A stretch of 54,753 bases of DNA from Pantoea ananatis LMG 2665. Its GTDB lineage: Bacteria; Pseudomonadota; Gammaproteobacteria; Enterobacterales; Enterobacteriaceae. The notes under the pieces were generated by a model, which saw only the letters and a list, made by a program, of their open reading frames with translations, was not told where the DNA came from and ran no database searches. This document shows, piece after piece, positions 1-9,115 of the stretch; position 1 is the first letter of the stretch, and each line of letters opens with the position of its first letter. The DNA lies in assembly GCF_000710035.2 (NCBI RefSeq), contig NZ_JMJJ01000002.1:1-54753 (forward strand), read 5' to 3'. The translations under genes and the position numbers were made by a program.

Positions 1-182
1 CATTGTTTACCGGATAAAGAATTTAGTTCTGTTCTGCGGACGTGAGTCCGAAGGATTTTGCGCTGAGTGCAAGGCGGCAACCGAGACGGGGTGAAGGAGC
101 ATACTGAGGTATGTGACTGAGCGGCGCGAGGGAAGCCAGCGCGGCAGCAGCGTGAAAGACGCAGGACGGAGCACAAAGAATT
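1..182 (+). other. 23S-5S rRNA spacer, left part outside the window
   Basis: This stretch lies directly upstream of the 5S rRNA gene and should be the internal spacer of an rRNA operon. The 3' end of 23S rRNA is not recognisable, so the 23S gene probably ends before the window. At 182 bases or more the spacer is longer than the roughly 90 bases of E. coli. Part of it is a palindromic dispersed repeat (separate entry). Open frames here on both strands are not credible genes. Confidence 0.6.
61..162 (+). repeat. Palindromic dispersed repeat inside the rRNA spacer
   Basis: The layout is a left arm with GTGCAAGGCGGCAA, a central hairpin with stem CATAC (100-104) and GTATG (109-113), and a right arm with GGCAGCAGCGTGAAAGACG. 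This resembles the roughly 100-base palindromic intergenic elements I recall from Yersinia, Serratia and Erwinia genomes. The family assignment is from memory. No second copy is seen in the window. If transcribed with the rRNA operon it would form a long hairpin between 23S and 5S. Confidence 0.45.
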
Positions 183-302
183 TGCCTGGCGGCTGTAGCG
201 CGGTGGTCCCACCTGACCCCATGCCGAACTCAGAAGTGAAACGCCGTAGCGCCGATGGTAGTGTGGGGTCTCCCCATGCGAGAGTAGGGAACTGCCAGGC
301 AT
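183..302 (+). rRNA. 5S ribosomal RNA
   Basis: The 120-base gene begins TGCCTGGCGGC and ends ACTGCCAGGCAT, so the two ends pair as helix I. The central part, including CCCATGCCGAACTCAGAAGTGA, is nearly identical to E. coli 5S rRNA. It is the distal part of an rRNA operon that reads into tRNA-Asp, as rrfH-aspU does in E. coli. The protein frames across it are shadows. Confidence 0.97.
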
Positions 303-535
303 CAAATTGAAGGACCTGCACGTAACCTCGGGCAGTTCACTACTCAGTAGAGTAGGACAAAAGCGAACGCTTTTGAACGCTGCGAAGCAGCAGCCCGAAG
401 GGTGAATCACAGCGTGATTCATAAACTGCCAGGCATCAAATTAAGACCAGCACGCTGGTCGTGACCTTACCGGTGACGCGGAAGGGCGATATACCTGATA
501 TCAGAACGTTTTTCTGACGTCAGTACAGAATCGGT
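303..535 (+). other. 5S-to-tRNA-Asp spacer of the rRNA operon
   Basis: No gene is seen. The stretch has short hairpins (AAAGCGAACGCTTT near 360, GAATCACAGCGTGATTC near 403-419) and a 19-base copy of the 5S 3' end (separate entry). There is no clear terminator before tRNA-Asp, so the tRNA is probably co-transcribed with the rRNAs and processed. Confidence 0.5.
424..442 (+). repeat. Duplicate of the 5S rRNA 3' end
   Basis: The 19 bases AACTGCCAGGCATCAAATT occur at 290-308, spanning the mature 5S end, and again here, 134 bases downstream. No 5S body precedes the second copy. The simplest reading is the scar of a second tandem 5S gene, as in E. coli rrnD, lost by internal deletion. Recombination between rRNA operons with different tails is the alternative. 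Confidence 0.6.
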
Positions 536-612
536 GGAGCGGTAGTTCAGTTGGTTAGAATACCTGCCTGTCACGCAGGGGGTCGCGGGTTCGAGCCCCG
601 TCCGTTCCGCCA
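536..612 (+). tRNA. tRNA-Asp (GUC)
   Basis: The 77-base cloverleaf runs from GGAGCGG to CCGTTCCGCCA, with the 3' CCA encoded. The anticodon loop CCTGTCACG carries GTC. It is identical to the tRNA at 7211-7287. Its place downstream of 5S corresponds to aspU at the end of rrnH in E. coli. Confidence 0.97.
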
Positions 613-621
613 CTTAATTGG

Positions 622-651
622 AAAGCCCTGACTTAACGGTCAGGGCTTTTT
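622..651 (+). terminator. Rho-independent terminator of the rRNA/tRNA-Asp operon
   Basis: An 11-bp stem (AAAGCCCTGAC with GTCAGGGCTTT, 622-632 and 639-649) with loop TTAACG is followed by a T run. It starts ten bases after the tRNA CCA and should end the operon. Confidence 0.85.
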
Positions 652-726
652 CCATTTGTGAGCCAAAATAATTGCCATTACTCTCCCACACGGCAACGTC
701 TCACAGGCTGTAGCGAGCACAGCCCT

Positions 727-1665
727 TCAGGGCTTTATAGAGAGGTGTTGCTGCAAATCGTTTTGCACATGCCAGGGCTGTCTGACCACCCACTCACTGA
801 GAAAATCAATAAAGGCACGCACGCGCTGGGTTACGCCGAGATCGCTGTAATACACGGCGTTAAAGGGCATCTCAACCGGCAAACGCTGATCGGCCATGAT
901 CTCAACCAGGCTGCCTTCTTCAATTTCTTTATGCACCATGTAATCTGACAGACAGGCGATACCATTCCCTTCCAGGCAAAGCTGCTTGATGGTCTCTCCG
1001 CTATTTGAATCGAGCTCATAACGAATGCCATAAAGTTCGCCGCCTTCACAGGCCACAGGCCAACGATTAAGGCGCGGTGCATCAATAAAACCAAGACACT
1101 GATGATTATCCAGATCGGCCGCCCGCAAAGGTATACCGTGTTTTTTCAAATAGTCGGGAGAGGCAATGAGACGGCGATAGCTAATAAAAAGCAGTCGCGC
1201 TCTGAGGCCAGAATCCGTCAGGCTGCCTGCCCGAATTGCCACATCGACTTTTCGCTCAATCAGGTTGATAAAGTTTTCAGAAGAAATCAGCGAAAGCGCG
1301 ATTTCCGGATAGCGTTCCCGAAAGGACTTTATCATCGGCATGATGAGATGCAATATGACTGGCGTAGCTGCGTCTATCCGCAACAGCCCTTTGGGCACAT
1401 CACGGCTTTCCATCAACTCGTTTTCCGCCGCGGTCATCACCTGAAGAAAATGTTGGACCTGCTGAAAATAACGTTCTCCTTCCTGCGTTAATGCAAGATT
1501 GCGGGTTGTTCGCGTAAGTAAGGCCAGCCCCAGCTTAGTTTCCAGCTTCTTAATCGTACGGCTTACGGCAGAGTTGGCCATCTCTAACGTCTCGGCAGCC
1601 CGGCTGAAGCTTCCACTTTCAACCACGCTCACAAATACTTTCAGTTCTTCAGACGATGCCTTCAT
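727..1665 (-). CDS. yafC: LysR-family transcriptional regulator YafC
   Basis: This 312-residue protein has a typical LysR layout. A winged helix-turn-helix lies in about residues 1-62 ([20 protein letters not shown]) and a type 2 periplasmic-binding-like effector domain in about 90-300. From memory it closely matches E. coli YafC in sequence and in position beside the rRNA-linked tRNA-Asp. The E. coli neighbour dkgB is missing. YafC belongs to the CrgA-like group, whose effectors are mostly unknown. It is divergent from yafD across about 280 bases, so autoregulation from that gap is plausible. Confidence 0.9.
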   Translation of the reverse strand: MKASSEELKVFVSVVESGSFSRAAETLEMANSAVSRTIKKLETKLGLALLTRTTRNLALTQEGERYFQQVQHFLQVMTAAENELMESRDVPKGLLRIDAATPVILHLIMPMIKSFRERYPEIALSLISSENFINLIERKVDVAIRAGSLTDSGLRARLLFISYRRLIASPDYLKKHGIPLRAADLDNHQCLGFIDAPRLNRWPVACEGGELYGIRYELDSNSGETIKQLCLEGNGIACLSDYMVHKEIEEGSLVEIMADQRLPVEMPFNAVYYSDLGVTQRVRAFIDFLSEWVVRQPWHVQNDLQQHLSIKP

Positions 1666-1949
1666 GGTGTCTCTTCACGCCAAATAGCCTGTAGGCCGAT
1701 AGAACTGTTATTAAAGCACAGCACTGACCTGGCCCCTTGGCCCGAAAGGCTTTTTCCCGATAAGACAGATGATAAATTATGCCGCGCTTGAGCAGACCGG
1801 CCCACAAGACAGCGTATCAATACAGCCCGTTATGATTAAAATAAACAGAGTGGGTTTGGAACAATCGGCAGCATCCATTGAAACCGCGTACTAAAATCCC
1901 TATAACAGATAAGTCATACGACTTTTTGAACGATTAGCCAGGCGGGAAA

Positions 1950-2741
1950 GTGCGCAAAAAAACCTACGCGATGAGATATGTAGCCGGACAGCCAGCGGAG
2001 AGGATCTTTCCCCCGGGTGCAATGTTTCATCTCGGCCAGGCGCTGCCTCCCGGCGCGCCGCTCCCCGCTCACCCCAATCTTAAAGTGCTGGTATGGAATA
2101 TCTTTAAACAGCAGCGTGCCGACTGGATGTCCGTACTGGAAGGCTTTGGTAAAGATGCGCATCTGGTTCTGCTCCAGGAAGCGCAAACCACGCCAGAGCT
2201 TATCCGGTTTGCGACCAGCAACTATCTGGCGGCCGATCAGGTTCCGGCATTCGTGTTGCCTCAGCATCCCTCTGGCGTGATGACACTGGCTTCCGCTCAC
2301 CCAGTCTACTGTTGCCCTTTGCGCGAGCGAGAGCCGCTTCTGAGGCTCTCTAAATCGGCTTTAGTCACGGCCTATCCGTTACCCACGGGTGAAACGCTTA
2401 TGGTAGTCAACATTCATGCCGTAAACTTTAGTCTGGGCGTGGATGTCTACAGTAAACAACTTGGGCCTATTGGCGAACAGATCGTTCACCACCGTGGTCC
2501 GGTTATCATGGCTGGCGATTTCAATGCGTGGAGTCGTCAACGGATTAACGCGCTTTACCGGTTTGCTCATCAGATGCAGCTGGAAGAAGTGATGTTCACC
2601 GCGGATCATCGACGTAAAGCCTTTGGCCGGCCGTTAGATTTCGTCTTCTATCGCGACATGCACGTTAGTGAGGCGTCAGTGCTGGTGACGCGCGCATCCG
2701 ATCATAATCCCTTACTGGTCGAATTTAACGCCAGTCGGTGA
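1950..2741 (+). CDS. yafD: Endonuclease/exonuclease/phosphatase-family protein YafD
   Basis: This 263-residue protein has the endonuclease/exonuclease/phosphatase (EEP) fold. Metal-site motifs are visible: [15 protein letters not shown], the AGDFNAW block, and the C-terminal [10 protein letters not shown] with the catalytic Asp-His pair. It matches E. coli YafD in sequence and place. I chose the GTG at 1950 because the homologous N terminus [19 protein letters not shown] starts there and a purine-rich stretch (ggcgggaaag) lies just upstream. The substrate is unknown. In K-12 yafE follows; here it is absent and a terminator comes next. Confidence 0.88.
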   Translation: MRKKTYAMRYVAGQPAERIFPPGAMFHLGQALPPGAPLPAHPNLKVLVWNIFKQQRADWMSVLEGFGKDAHLVLLQEAQTTPELIRFATSNYLAADQVPAFVLPQHPSGVMTLASAHPVYCCPLREREPLLRLSKSALVTAYPLPTGETLMVVNIHAVNFSLGVDVYSKQLGPIGEQIVHHRGPVIMAGDFNAWSRQRINALYRFAHQMQLEEVMFTADHRRKAFGRPLDFVFYRDMHVSEASVLVTRASDHNPLLVEFNASR

Positions 2742-2825
2742 GGAGAATCGCGGAGAGACGTTCTGTCAGGAGGAGAGGGCGAAACGCCGGGAGATCATGC
2801 AAAGTGCAGAAGAATCGAATAAGAA

Positions 2826-2851
2826 AAAAGGCTGACATTTGTCAGCCTTTT
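2826..2851 (-). terminator. Bidirectional terminator between yafD and mltD
   Basis: AAAAGGCTGAC (2826-2836) pairs with GTCAGCCTTTT (2841-2851) around loop ATTT. The flanking A and T runs allow termination of mltD on the minus strand and of yafD on the plus strand. Confidence 0.85.
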
Positions 2852-2858
2852 CAATGTA

Positions 2859-4235
2859 TCAGGTATCTGGCGTTGCGTTATTCTTAACAAACAACGTTAG
2901 CTCATCGCCAGGCTGAATATCTTTTGCATTACTCACAACACTGTTCCAGCGCATCACGTCTTTAATATTCACGCCGTGACGACGGGCGATACTGTCAAGA
3001 GAATCACCCTTACGAACACGATAGGTGATGCTGTTGCCATTATCCGCCAGGCTCGTGCCGCTCGATCCGACAGTCAGTATCTGACCCGGACGAATGCTGG
3101 CACTGCGCAGGTTATTTTGCTGCTTCAGTGTTGCAACGCTGACGCCTAACTTATTGGCAATGCCCGACAGGGTATCGCCGCTTCGCACTTTGTAGCCACC
3201 ATCATTACTGGCCTTCGCCAGTTGGGTGGGCTGCACTGCAGAGATATCACCGGAAGCCAGTGAATCCCGCAACTGTGCGACGTTAGCTTTCGGCACCATA
3301 ATGTAGTGTGGCCCATTAGGTGCTGTCGCACCGCCTTTATACCCGGTATTAAAGCTCTTTAACTTTGTGAGCGACATACCGGCCATTTCAGCGGCTTGCG
3401 TCAGTTTTATCTGCTGACCCACTTCAACACGTGCCAGTGCACGGTTTTCGTTAGGTGTCGGCAGTTTGATACCGTAACGCTTGTTGTTCTTAAGCAACTC
3501 GCTCAAGGCCAACATTTTTGGAACATAAACCGTCGTTTCACGTGGAAGCGAAAGATGCCAGAAGTCGGTAGGCTTACCGCGTGCCTTGTTCTGCTTAATC
3601 GCTTTGAGCACACGTCCTTCGCCACTGTTGTAGGCCGCAACTGTCAGAAGCCAGTCACCACCGAACATGGTATTTAGACGCTGCATCATATCCAGCGCTA
3701 CTTTGGTTGAAGCGACAACATCGCGACGACCATCGTAGTAACGGTTTTGTTTTAAACCATAGTTTCGACCCGTACTGCCAACAATCTGCCAGATGCCAGC
3801 GGCATTTGCAGATGACGTTGCGTGAGGATCAAAAGCGCTCTCCACTATGGGTAGCAGTACTAGTTCCATCGGCATCTTACGTTTCTTAATCTGCTCGACT
3901 ATCCAGTACATGTACGGCTCTGCCCGTAATGTTACATCGTGGAGATAGCTCTTATTTTTTAAAAACTTTAATTTCTGTTCGCGGATCCGGGGGTTTTCCG
4001 GAATCCCCATCTTCAACTCGTCACTAATGAAACTCCAGAGATCACTATCTTCTGCGAGGCCAGTTCCATCTTCCTGCCATCGCGGCGATAAAAGTCGATC
4101 ACCGTACTTTCCATTTTCACTTTGACCAGCTGAAGACAGACTCTGTGCATGCTGTTCGGGGATATTGGCGTCATTCCGTGATGCCTGACATCCTACCAGC
4201 AAGACCGAGGCGAGTAATATCGCTTTAGCCTTCAT
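2859..4235 (-). CDS. mltD: Membrane-bound lytic murein transglycosylase D
   Basis: This 458-residue lipoprotein cleaves the MurNAc-GlcNAc bond of peptidoglycan, leaving 1,6-anhydromuropeptides. The signal peptide ends in lipobox LLVGC (Cys16), so it should sit on the outer membrane. The SLT domain spans about residues 105-250 with catalytic Glu132 in PIVESAFDPHA, followed by AAGIWQ. Two C-terminal LysM repeats (about 345-390 and 405-450, each with a GDxLxxIA core) bind glycan. Length and layout fit E. coli MltD (452). The gloB-mltD order on the minus strand is as in E. coli. Confidence 0.95.
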   Translation of the reverse strand: MKAKAILLASVLLVGCQASRNDANIPEQHAQSLSSAGQSENGKYGDRLLSPRWQEDGTGLAEDSDLWSFISDELKMGIPENPRIREQKLKFLKNKSYLHDVTLRAEPYMYWIVEQIKKRKMPMELVLLPIVESAFDPHATSSANAAGIWQIVGSTGRNYGLKQNRYYDGRRDVVASTKVALDMMQRLNTMFGGDWLLTVAAYNSGEGRVLKAIKQNKARGKPTDFWHLSLPRETTVYVPKMLALSELLKNNKRYGIKLPTPNENRALARVEVGQQIKLTQAAEMAGMSLTKLKSFNTGYKGGATAPNGPHYIMVPKANVAQLRDSLASGDISAVQPTQLAKASNDGGYKVRSGDTLSGIANKLGVSVATLKQQNNLRSASIRPGQILTVGSSGTSLADNGNSITYRVRKGDSLDSIARRHGVNIKDVMRWNSVVSNAKDIQPGDELTLFVKNNATPDT

Positions 4236-4306
4236 GTGTGTGTCAATAGTTCGCTTAAAAGACGAGCAACTATACGTGACGGTCCTTCACAACACAACCT
4301 GAAAAA

Positions 4307-5062
4307 TCAAAAACGGTCTTTCTTCTCGCGTAGAACGGCAAATGTCTTCCATACAGGCTCTACCTCTGAATCAACGCTCAAAGCATGTTGTAAATCAGGA
4401 TCTTGCGTTCTGAGAAATAAATTTATCACACGCTCGTGAGCCAGTTTTGTAGGTAAAGTAATGCGATTTTCGGCCCGTAAGTCCTTAATTTTATGGTATT
4501 CAGCCGTTATTTGCGGATCGTGGGGTAAAATTGCAGCAGCAAACTTCAGATTGGATAAAGTGTATTCATGTGCACAGCACACTAGGGTATCCTCTGGGAG
4601 TTGGTTAAGCTTTTGAAAAGACTCAAACATTTGCTCTGGCGTACCTTCAAATAATCTACCGCAGCCGCCCGAAAACAGAGTGTCACCGCAGAAAAGATAA
4701 GGCGAACTGTAATATGAGATATGTCCTAAAGTGTGTCCCGGCGTAGCGATAACCTCGAAAGACAGACCCAGAACGTTAAATTTATCCCCTTCGCTGACCC
4801 GAACGGTTGCACCTTTGTCCGCTGTTTCTTGCGGACCATAAACGGCAATGTCAGGAAAATGTTCGCAGAGGTTTTTAACACCGCCTGTGTGGTCATTATG
4901 ATGATGGGTTAACAAAATCGCTTCAGGCTGCCAGCCGTTAGCTTTGATCTTCTCCAGTACCGGCAGAGCTTCACCGGGATCGACAATCAGGCATTTTCCG
5001 TTGTCATCTGTTAACGTCCAGATGTAGTTATCTTGTAATGCAGGAATACTGGTAAGATTCAT
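4307..5062 (-). CDS. gloB: Hydroxyacylglutathione hydrolase (glyoxalase II)
   Basis: This enzyme hydrolyses S-D-lactoylglutathione to D-lactate and glutathione, the second step of methylglyoxal detoxification in the cytosol. The metallo-beta-lactamase motif [10 protein letters not shown] gives the binuclear metal site; further ligands are in [23 protein letters not shown] and [11 protein letters not shown] chose the ATG at 5062 ([15 protein letters not shown]) because it gives the usual 251 residues and follows a GAGAGGT ribosome-binding site. It is divergent from yafS with 42 bases between starts. Confidence 0.96.
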   Translation of the reverse strand: MNLTSIPALQDNYIWTLTDDNGKCLIVDPGEALPVLEKIKANGWQPEAILLTHHHNDHTGGVKNLCEHFPDIAVYGPQETADKGATVRVSEGDKFNVLGLSFEVIATPGHTLGHISYYSSPYLFCGDTLFSGGCGRLFEGTPEQMFESFQKLNQLPEDTLVCCAHEYTLSNLKFAAAILPHDPQITAEYHKIKDLRAENRITLPTKLAHERVINLFLRTQDPDLQHALSVDSEVEPVWKTFAVLREKKDRF

Positions 5063-5104
5063 AGATACCTCTCGCTGGCCGTATAAAAAGGAAAATGGTA
5101 AAGC

Positions 5105-5839
5105 ATGAAGCCCGCTAAAACACGCCAAATCCTGAACGCGCCACGCTCATGGCACGATATGCCCTGGGGCGTCTATTTCCGCGATGCGCTTACACAGCAG
5201 CTTCAGCCTTACCTGGGAAAGCTGTACGGCTTTCATATGCTTAAGCTTGGCAACCTCAGCGCAGAAATCAATACGGAAAATTGTGCTATCTCACATCAGG
5301 TCAGTGTAGGCACTGAAGGGGAACAGCTACAGGTGCTGGCAAATCCGGCACAGCTGCCGTTTGAATCGAAGTCTGTTGATGCCTGTTTACTGGCCCACAC
5401 GTTATCCTGGAGTCAGGATCCGCACCGGATATTGCGCGAGGTTGATCGCGTTCTGATCGATGATGGCTGGATGATCATCAGTGGCTTTAATCCGTTCAGT
5501 CTGCTGGGCATCAGTAAGATGGTGCCGGGCATCCAGCGTAAAGCGCCCTGGAGCAGCCGGATGTTTAGTCAGATGCGATTACTGGACTGGCTGGGCTTAC
5601 TGAATTACGAAGTGGTTTACCGCACGCGTTTCCAGGTGCTGCCCTGGCATCGGCAGGGGGGGAAAATGATCAGCGCCCATCTTCCCGCGTTAGGTTGCCT
5701 GAACATTGTTGTGGCGCGTAAACGAAGTTTTCCCCTTACGCCCACCAAGGCGCGGATGAGCCTGAGCAAAAGACAATTGCCCCAGACGGTCAACGCGACG
5801 CGCCAGTTCCGACACGTCAAAGATCAGGATTCTGGCTGA
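5105..5839 (+). CDS. yafS: SAM-dependent methyltransferase YafS
   Basis: This 244-residue protein has a class I methyltransferase fold of the methyltransf_11 type. The motif [19 protein letters not shown] is followed by [19 protein letters not shown]. Sequence and position between gloB and rnhA match E. coli YafS, whose substrate is unknown. The start at 5105 gives the conserved MKPAK opening. Its end overlaps the end of the convergent rnhA by 16 bases, as in relatives. Confidence 0.88.
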   Translation: MKPAKTRQILNAPRSWHDMPWGVYFRDALTQQLQPYLGKLYGFHMLKLGNLSAEINTENCAISHQVSVGTEGEQLQVLANPAQLPFESKSVDACLLAHTLSWSQDPHRILREVDRVLIDDGWMIISGFNPFSLLGISKMVPGIQRKAPWSSRMFSQMRLLDWLGLLNYEVVYRTRFQVLPWHRQGGKMISAHLPALGCLNIVVARKRSFPLTPTKARMSLSKRQLPQTVNATRQFRHVKDQDSG

Positions 5840-6291
5840 TAGCCAATATCATCAAAGGCCGGGTTGTTCGCTGCGCTGCGCGCCAGTTCATCACAACGTT
5901 CGTTTTCGGGATGGCCGGCATGACCTTTAACCCATTCCCACTGAATCTGGTGTGTGCTGAGCGCGGTATCCAGCCGTTGCCACAAATCGACGTTCTTAAC
6001 CGGCTTCTTCTCAGCCGTTTTCCAGCCACGCTTTTTCCAGTTGTGTATCCATTGTGTAATACCCTGGCGCACATACTGACTGTCGGTACTTAACACCACA
6101 TCGCAGGGTTGCGTCAGGGCTTCCAGTGACACGATGGCCGCCATTAACTCCATGCGATTATTGGTCGTCAGGCGATAACCCGCACTGAAGGTTTTTTCAT
6201 GCTGCCCGTAACGCAAAATTGCGCCATAACCACCGGGGCCCGGGTTGCCGAGACAAGATCCATCGGTGAAAATCTCTACCTGTTTACGCAT
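5824..6291 (-). CDS. rnhA: Ribonuclease HI
   Basis: RNase HI degrades the RNA strand of RNA-DNA hybrids, including R-loops and Okazaki primers. The conserved acidic residues lie in [11 protein letters not shown] (Asp), NRMELMAA (Glu), LSTDSQYV (Asp) and ENERCDELA (Asp). The ATG at 6291 ([13 protein letters not shown]) gives 155 residues, exactly the E. coli length; an upstream in-frame start at 6315 would add eight residues without support from relatives. It is divergent from dnaQ across 53 bases, as in E. coli. Confidence 0.96.
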   Translation of the reverse strand: MRKQVEIFTDGSCLGNPGPGGYGAILRYGQHEKTFSAGYRLTTNNRMELMAAIVSLEALTQPCDVVLSTDSQYVRQGITQWIHNWKKRGWKTAEKKPVKNVDLWQRLDTALSTHQIQWEWVKGHAGHPENERCDELARSAANNPAFDDIGYQPES

Positions 6292-6344
6292 CTCTGGTAG
6301 ACTTCCTTCTGACAAAACGCCAAGTCTGACATAAAACGAGGCCT

Positions 6345-7076
6345 ATGAGCACTGCAAATAACCGTCAAATTGTTCTCGATACTGAAACCACCGGTATGAA
6401 TATGATCGGGGTACATTATGAAGGTCACCGCATCATTGAGATTGGTGCCGTCGAAGTCATTAACCGCCGCCTGACGGGCAATAACTTCCATATGTATCTC
6501 AAGCCCGACAGGCTGGTGGATCCTGAAGCGTTTGGCGTTCACGGTATCGCCGATGAATTCCTGCTGGATAAGCCGACCTTCAGCGATATTGCCGATGAGT
6601 TTCTCGATTACATCCGCGGTGCGGAGTTGGTGATTCATAACGCGTCGTTTGATATCGGCTTTATGGATTACGAATTCGGTAAACTGCAGCGCGGTATTGA
6701 GAAAACCGAAACCTTCTGCAAGATTACCGACAGCCTGGCAATGGCGCGCCGCATGTTTCCCGGCAAGCGCAACAGCCTTGATGCGCTGTGCTCACGTTAC
6801 GAAATAGATAACAGCAAGCGTACGCTGCACGGCGCACTGCTGGATGCCGAGATACTGGCCGAAGTTTTCTTAACGATGACCGGCGGGCAAACTTCGCTGT
6901 CGTTCTCATCGGAAGAGGAACGAGCACGTCAGCAGCAGAGCGAAGGTATTCAGCGTATTGCTCGCCCCAGCTCGGGATTGCGTGTGGTTACCGCCAGCGA
7001 TGAGGAAGTTAACCAGCATGAGTCCCGGTTAGATCTCATTATGAAGAAGGGCGGCAGCTGTCTGTGGCGCGCCTGA
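6345..7076 (+). CDS. dnaQ: DNA polymerase III epsilon subunit (3'-5' proofreading exonuclease)
   Basis: Epsilon is the proofreading subunit of the replicative polymerase core and binds alpha and theta. The DEDDh exonuclease motifs are visible: Exo I LDTETTG (Asp12, Glu14), Exo II NASFDIGFMDYE, and Exo III HGALLDAEILAEV. The C-terminal tail, ending KGGSCLWRA, is the alpha-binding segment and matches E. coli. Length is 243 residues, as in E. coli. The promoter must lie in the 53-base gap to the divergent rnhA. Confidence 0.97.
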   Translation: MSTANNRQIVLDTETTGMNMIGVHYEGHRIIEIGAVEVINRRLTGNNFHMYLKPDRLVDPEAFGVHGIADEFLLDKPTFSDIADEFLDYIRGAELVIHNASFDIGFMDYEFGKLQRGIEKTETFCKITDSLAMARRMFPGKRNSLDALCSRYEIDNSKRTLHGALLDAEILAEVFLTMTGGQTSLSFSSEEERARQQQSEGIQRIARPSSGLRVVTASDEEVNQHESRLDLIMKKGGSCLWRA

Positions 7077-7151
7077 GTCGCAAAGATTTGTGTGTAAAAT
7101 CAACATTGGGGCGAAAATAGCAGCAAACAGAACGTTGCACGGGGAAAAGCG

Positions 7152-7180
7152 TTGACGCGTACTCTTGTTGTGATTAATAT
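7152..7180 (+). promoter_or_regulatory. Sigma-70 promoter of the second tRNA-Asp gene
   Basis: TTGACG (7152-7157) and TAATAT (7175-7180) are separated by the optimal 17 bases. They are followed by a GC-rich discriminator (gcgcctcg), typical of stringently controlled stable RNA promoters. The tRNA starts 31 bases after the -10 box. Confidence 0.85.
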
Positions 7181-7210
7181 GCGCCTCGTTCCCGACGGGG
7201 AACAAAGCGC

Positions 7211-7287
7211 GGAGCGGTAGTTCAGTTGGTTAGAATACCTGCCTGTCACGCAGGGGGTCGCGGGTTCGAGCCCCGTCCGTTCCGCCA
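7211..7287 (+). tRNA. aspV: tRNA-Asp (GUC), second copy
   Basis: This 77-base gene is identical to the tRNA at 536-612, with anticodon GTC and encoded CCA. Its place after dnaQ equals aspV in E. coli. It has its own promoter and terminator. The 35 kb that follow differ from E. coli, so this tRNA marks the left border of the accessory stretch. I found no second copy of its 3' end further right that could be an attachment site. Confidence 0.97.
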
Positions 7288-7294
7288 AATTTCG

Positions 7295-7325
7295 ACGCCA
7301 TGCTGGTTATCAGCATGGCGTTTTT
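7295..7325 (+). terminator. Terminator of tRNA-Asp (aspV)
   Basis: ACGCCATGCTG (7295-7305) pairs with CAGCATGGCGT (7311-7321) around GTTAT and is followed by a T run. Confidence 0.88.
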
Positions 7326-7440
7326 GCTTTTTTAGCGTCGAAAACTCCGAAACAATTTCCTTTCATTCAGGCAACCAAAGTATTAATGCTGCCAAATAAA
7401 AACGTTGTCTCACGCCAGCACGATTAACACCTTCGCACCA

Positions 7441-8109
7441 CTAAATCATTAACTGCAAACGGTTGAACGCCCGATGCCAGTCATGACTGAAATCATCAAT
7501 GGCATGTTTTGCCAGAGGGGAGTTAAACATTTCGCACATCACATCGACAGGTAAGGTGACAGCCGCCGCGCCAGAGAGCAGGCAGTCCGCTACCTGCGTC
7601 GTGTTTTTAAAGCTGGCTGCTAATATCTTGCACTCCATCTTATGCAGTTGAATAAATTGCTGCATATTTGAAACGGCCTGCTTTGCATTGATATTATTAT
7701 TTTCCATACGGTTGAAATAGGGCGCAATATAATCAGCGCCAGCAAAGGCCGCCAACATCGCCTGTGAGGTAGAGTAAATCGCCGTGCCTAAAGTAGGAAT
7801 GTTACGTTGTTTCAACTGGGTAATCGCGGCGAGTCCGGCCCGGTCGACGGGGATTTTCACGACCATATTGGCGCACAGCTCATGGAGGTACTGCGCCTCG
7901 CGAATAATCGTTGGTGTATCCTTTGCCAGAACCTGAGCAAAGATAAGCTTCTCGTTCCCTAAAATCGTGCGTAGCTCGCTGATTAACTTCGTCAGTTCGA
8001 CGCCAGATTTGGCGACGAGCGAAGGGTTGGTGGTCACGCCATTAACGGGTAAAACGTTGACCAGATCGTGAATAGCTAACGTATCTGCACTATCGATATA
8101 CAATTCCAT
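7441..8109 (-). CDS. fsa: Fructose-6-phosphate aldolase / transaldolase-like protein
   Basis: This 222-residue protein belongs to the short transaldolase (FSA/TalC) group, compared with 220 residues for E. coli FsaA. Fold landmarks are MELYIDSAD, GVTTNPSLVAKSG, the Schiff-base lysine in VVKIPV, LGTAIYSTSQ, IAPYFNRMENN and LAASFKNT. The expected reaction is reversible cleavage of fructose 6-phosphate into dihydroxyacetone and glyceraldehyde 3-phosphate. It is the last gene of the glucitol operon, 46 bases after gutQ, so it may act on the fructose 6-phosphate made by SrlD. A transaldolase-like activity on another sugar phosphate cannot be excluded. Confidence 0.8.
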   Translation of the reverse strand: MELYIDSADTLAIHDLVNVLPVNGVTTNPSLVAKSGVELTKLISELRTILGNEKLIFAQVLAKDTPTIIREAQYLHELCANMVVKIPVDRAGLAAITQLKQRNIPTLGTAIYSTSQAMLAAFAGADYIAPYFNRMENNNINAKQAVSNMQQFIQLHKMECKILAASFKNTTQVADCLLSGAAAVTLPVDVMCEMFNSPLAKHAIDDFSHDWHRAFNRLQLMI

Positions 8110-8155
8110 ATTCCCTCCCAGGTGGCTGATAGATTAAAAACGGGCTAAATAAATG

Positions 8156-9115
8156 TTATTTATGCAAATCATAGAGATTGATGGCTCCAACTAAGTGACC
8201 CTGTTGATTGACGACTGGCGCCGCGCTAATGCGTCGGTCATATAATTTATGCGTAGCGGCCGCAACGCTAAGGTGTTCGGCCAGTTTGTAGCCGGGGCGC
8301 GTCAGGAGAGGATCAAGCCGATCGTCCAGCTTTTTACCAGCTAACAGCGCGCGGCGCAGATCGCCGTCAGTAAAAATACCCTCGATATCGTTGTCGTCAT
8401 CACAGGCAATCACAATCCCCATACCGGTACGGGTCAGTTCTTCCATGGCATCTAACACGGAGGCGTTTTTATTTACGCGAGGAATGCGTTCGCCTTTTCG
8501 CATACATTGCGCAACCGAATTAAGCAGGCCAGCGCCCAGGCTGCCTCCGGGACGGGAGCGGGCAAATTGCTCCTCATTAAAATTACGTGAACGCATCAGC
8601 GCCATTGCCAAAGCGTCACCCAATAACAGGGTATTCACGGCGCTCGACGTGGGCGCAAGCCCCATCGGGCAGGCTTCCCGATTAACAGCAAGATGCAGTA
8701 CGTGGTTGGCCTGCTGGGCCAGAAAGGAGTGGGCGACATTAGTGATCGCAATAATGGGAACGTTGAGCGCCTTAAGGGCAGGAACAATAATCTGTAATTC
8801 AGCCGCGCTGCCGGAATTCGAGATAAAAATAAACACGTCCTGCGAAGTGATCATGCCCAGATCGCCATGCAAGGCCTCAGCAGGATGCACAAAAAAAGCG
8901 GGAGTGCCGGTACTGGCCAGCGAAGCGGCGATTTTTTTTCCAATATGGCCAGATTTACCGATGCCAGAAACAATCGTTTTGCCCTGACATTGCAGAATTA
9001 ATTCACACGCATTGATAAACGCGTCATCTAAGCTGTTAAACAGATTCTGAGCCTCGGCAATTTCAAGCGACAGGGCCTCTCTGGCATACTCGAGCAGCAC
9101 CTCTTTATTCTTCAT
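8156..9115 (-). CDS. gutQ: Arabinose-5-phosphate isomerase GutQ
   Basis: GutQ interconverts ribulose 5-phosphate and arabinose 5-phosphate, and in E. coli it is encoded in the glucitol operon. The N-terminal SIS domain (about residues 35-170) shows [20 protein letters not shown] and the [13 protein letters not shown] block; two CBS domains follow (about 205-319), the first with FTDGDLRR. The ATG at 9115 gives 319 residues, close to E. coli GutQ, and overlaps the end of srlR by 11 bases, so the two are translationally coupled. In-frame sequence further upstream lies inside srlR and is not used. Confidence 0.93.
   Translation of the reverse strand: MKNKEVLLEYAREALSLEIAEAQNLFNSLDDAFINACELILQCQGKTIVSGIGKSGHIGKKIAASLASTGTPAFFVHPAEALHGDLGMITSQDVFIFISNSGSAAELQIIVPALKALNVPIIAITNVAHSFLAQQANHVLHLAVNREACPMGLAPTSSAVNTLLLGDALAMALMRSRNFNEEQFARSRPGGSLGAGLLNSVAQCMRKGERIPRVNKNASVLDAMEELTRTGMGIVIACDDDNDIEGIFTDGDLRRALLAGKKLDDRLDPLLTRPGYKLAEHLSVAAATHKLYDRRISAAPVVNQQGHLVGAINLYDLHK

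Noticed and set aside
7..321. Open frames on both strands across the spacer and 5S rRNA
   Set aside because: They cover a structural RNA gene and a repeat; no protein family is recognisable.
7100..7288. Open frame of 62 codons on the minus strand, starting MAERTGLEPATPCVTG
   Set aside because: It is the antisense of tRNA-Asp and its promoter; this peptide is a common false prediction at tRNA-Asp genes.
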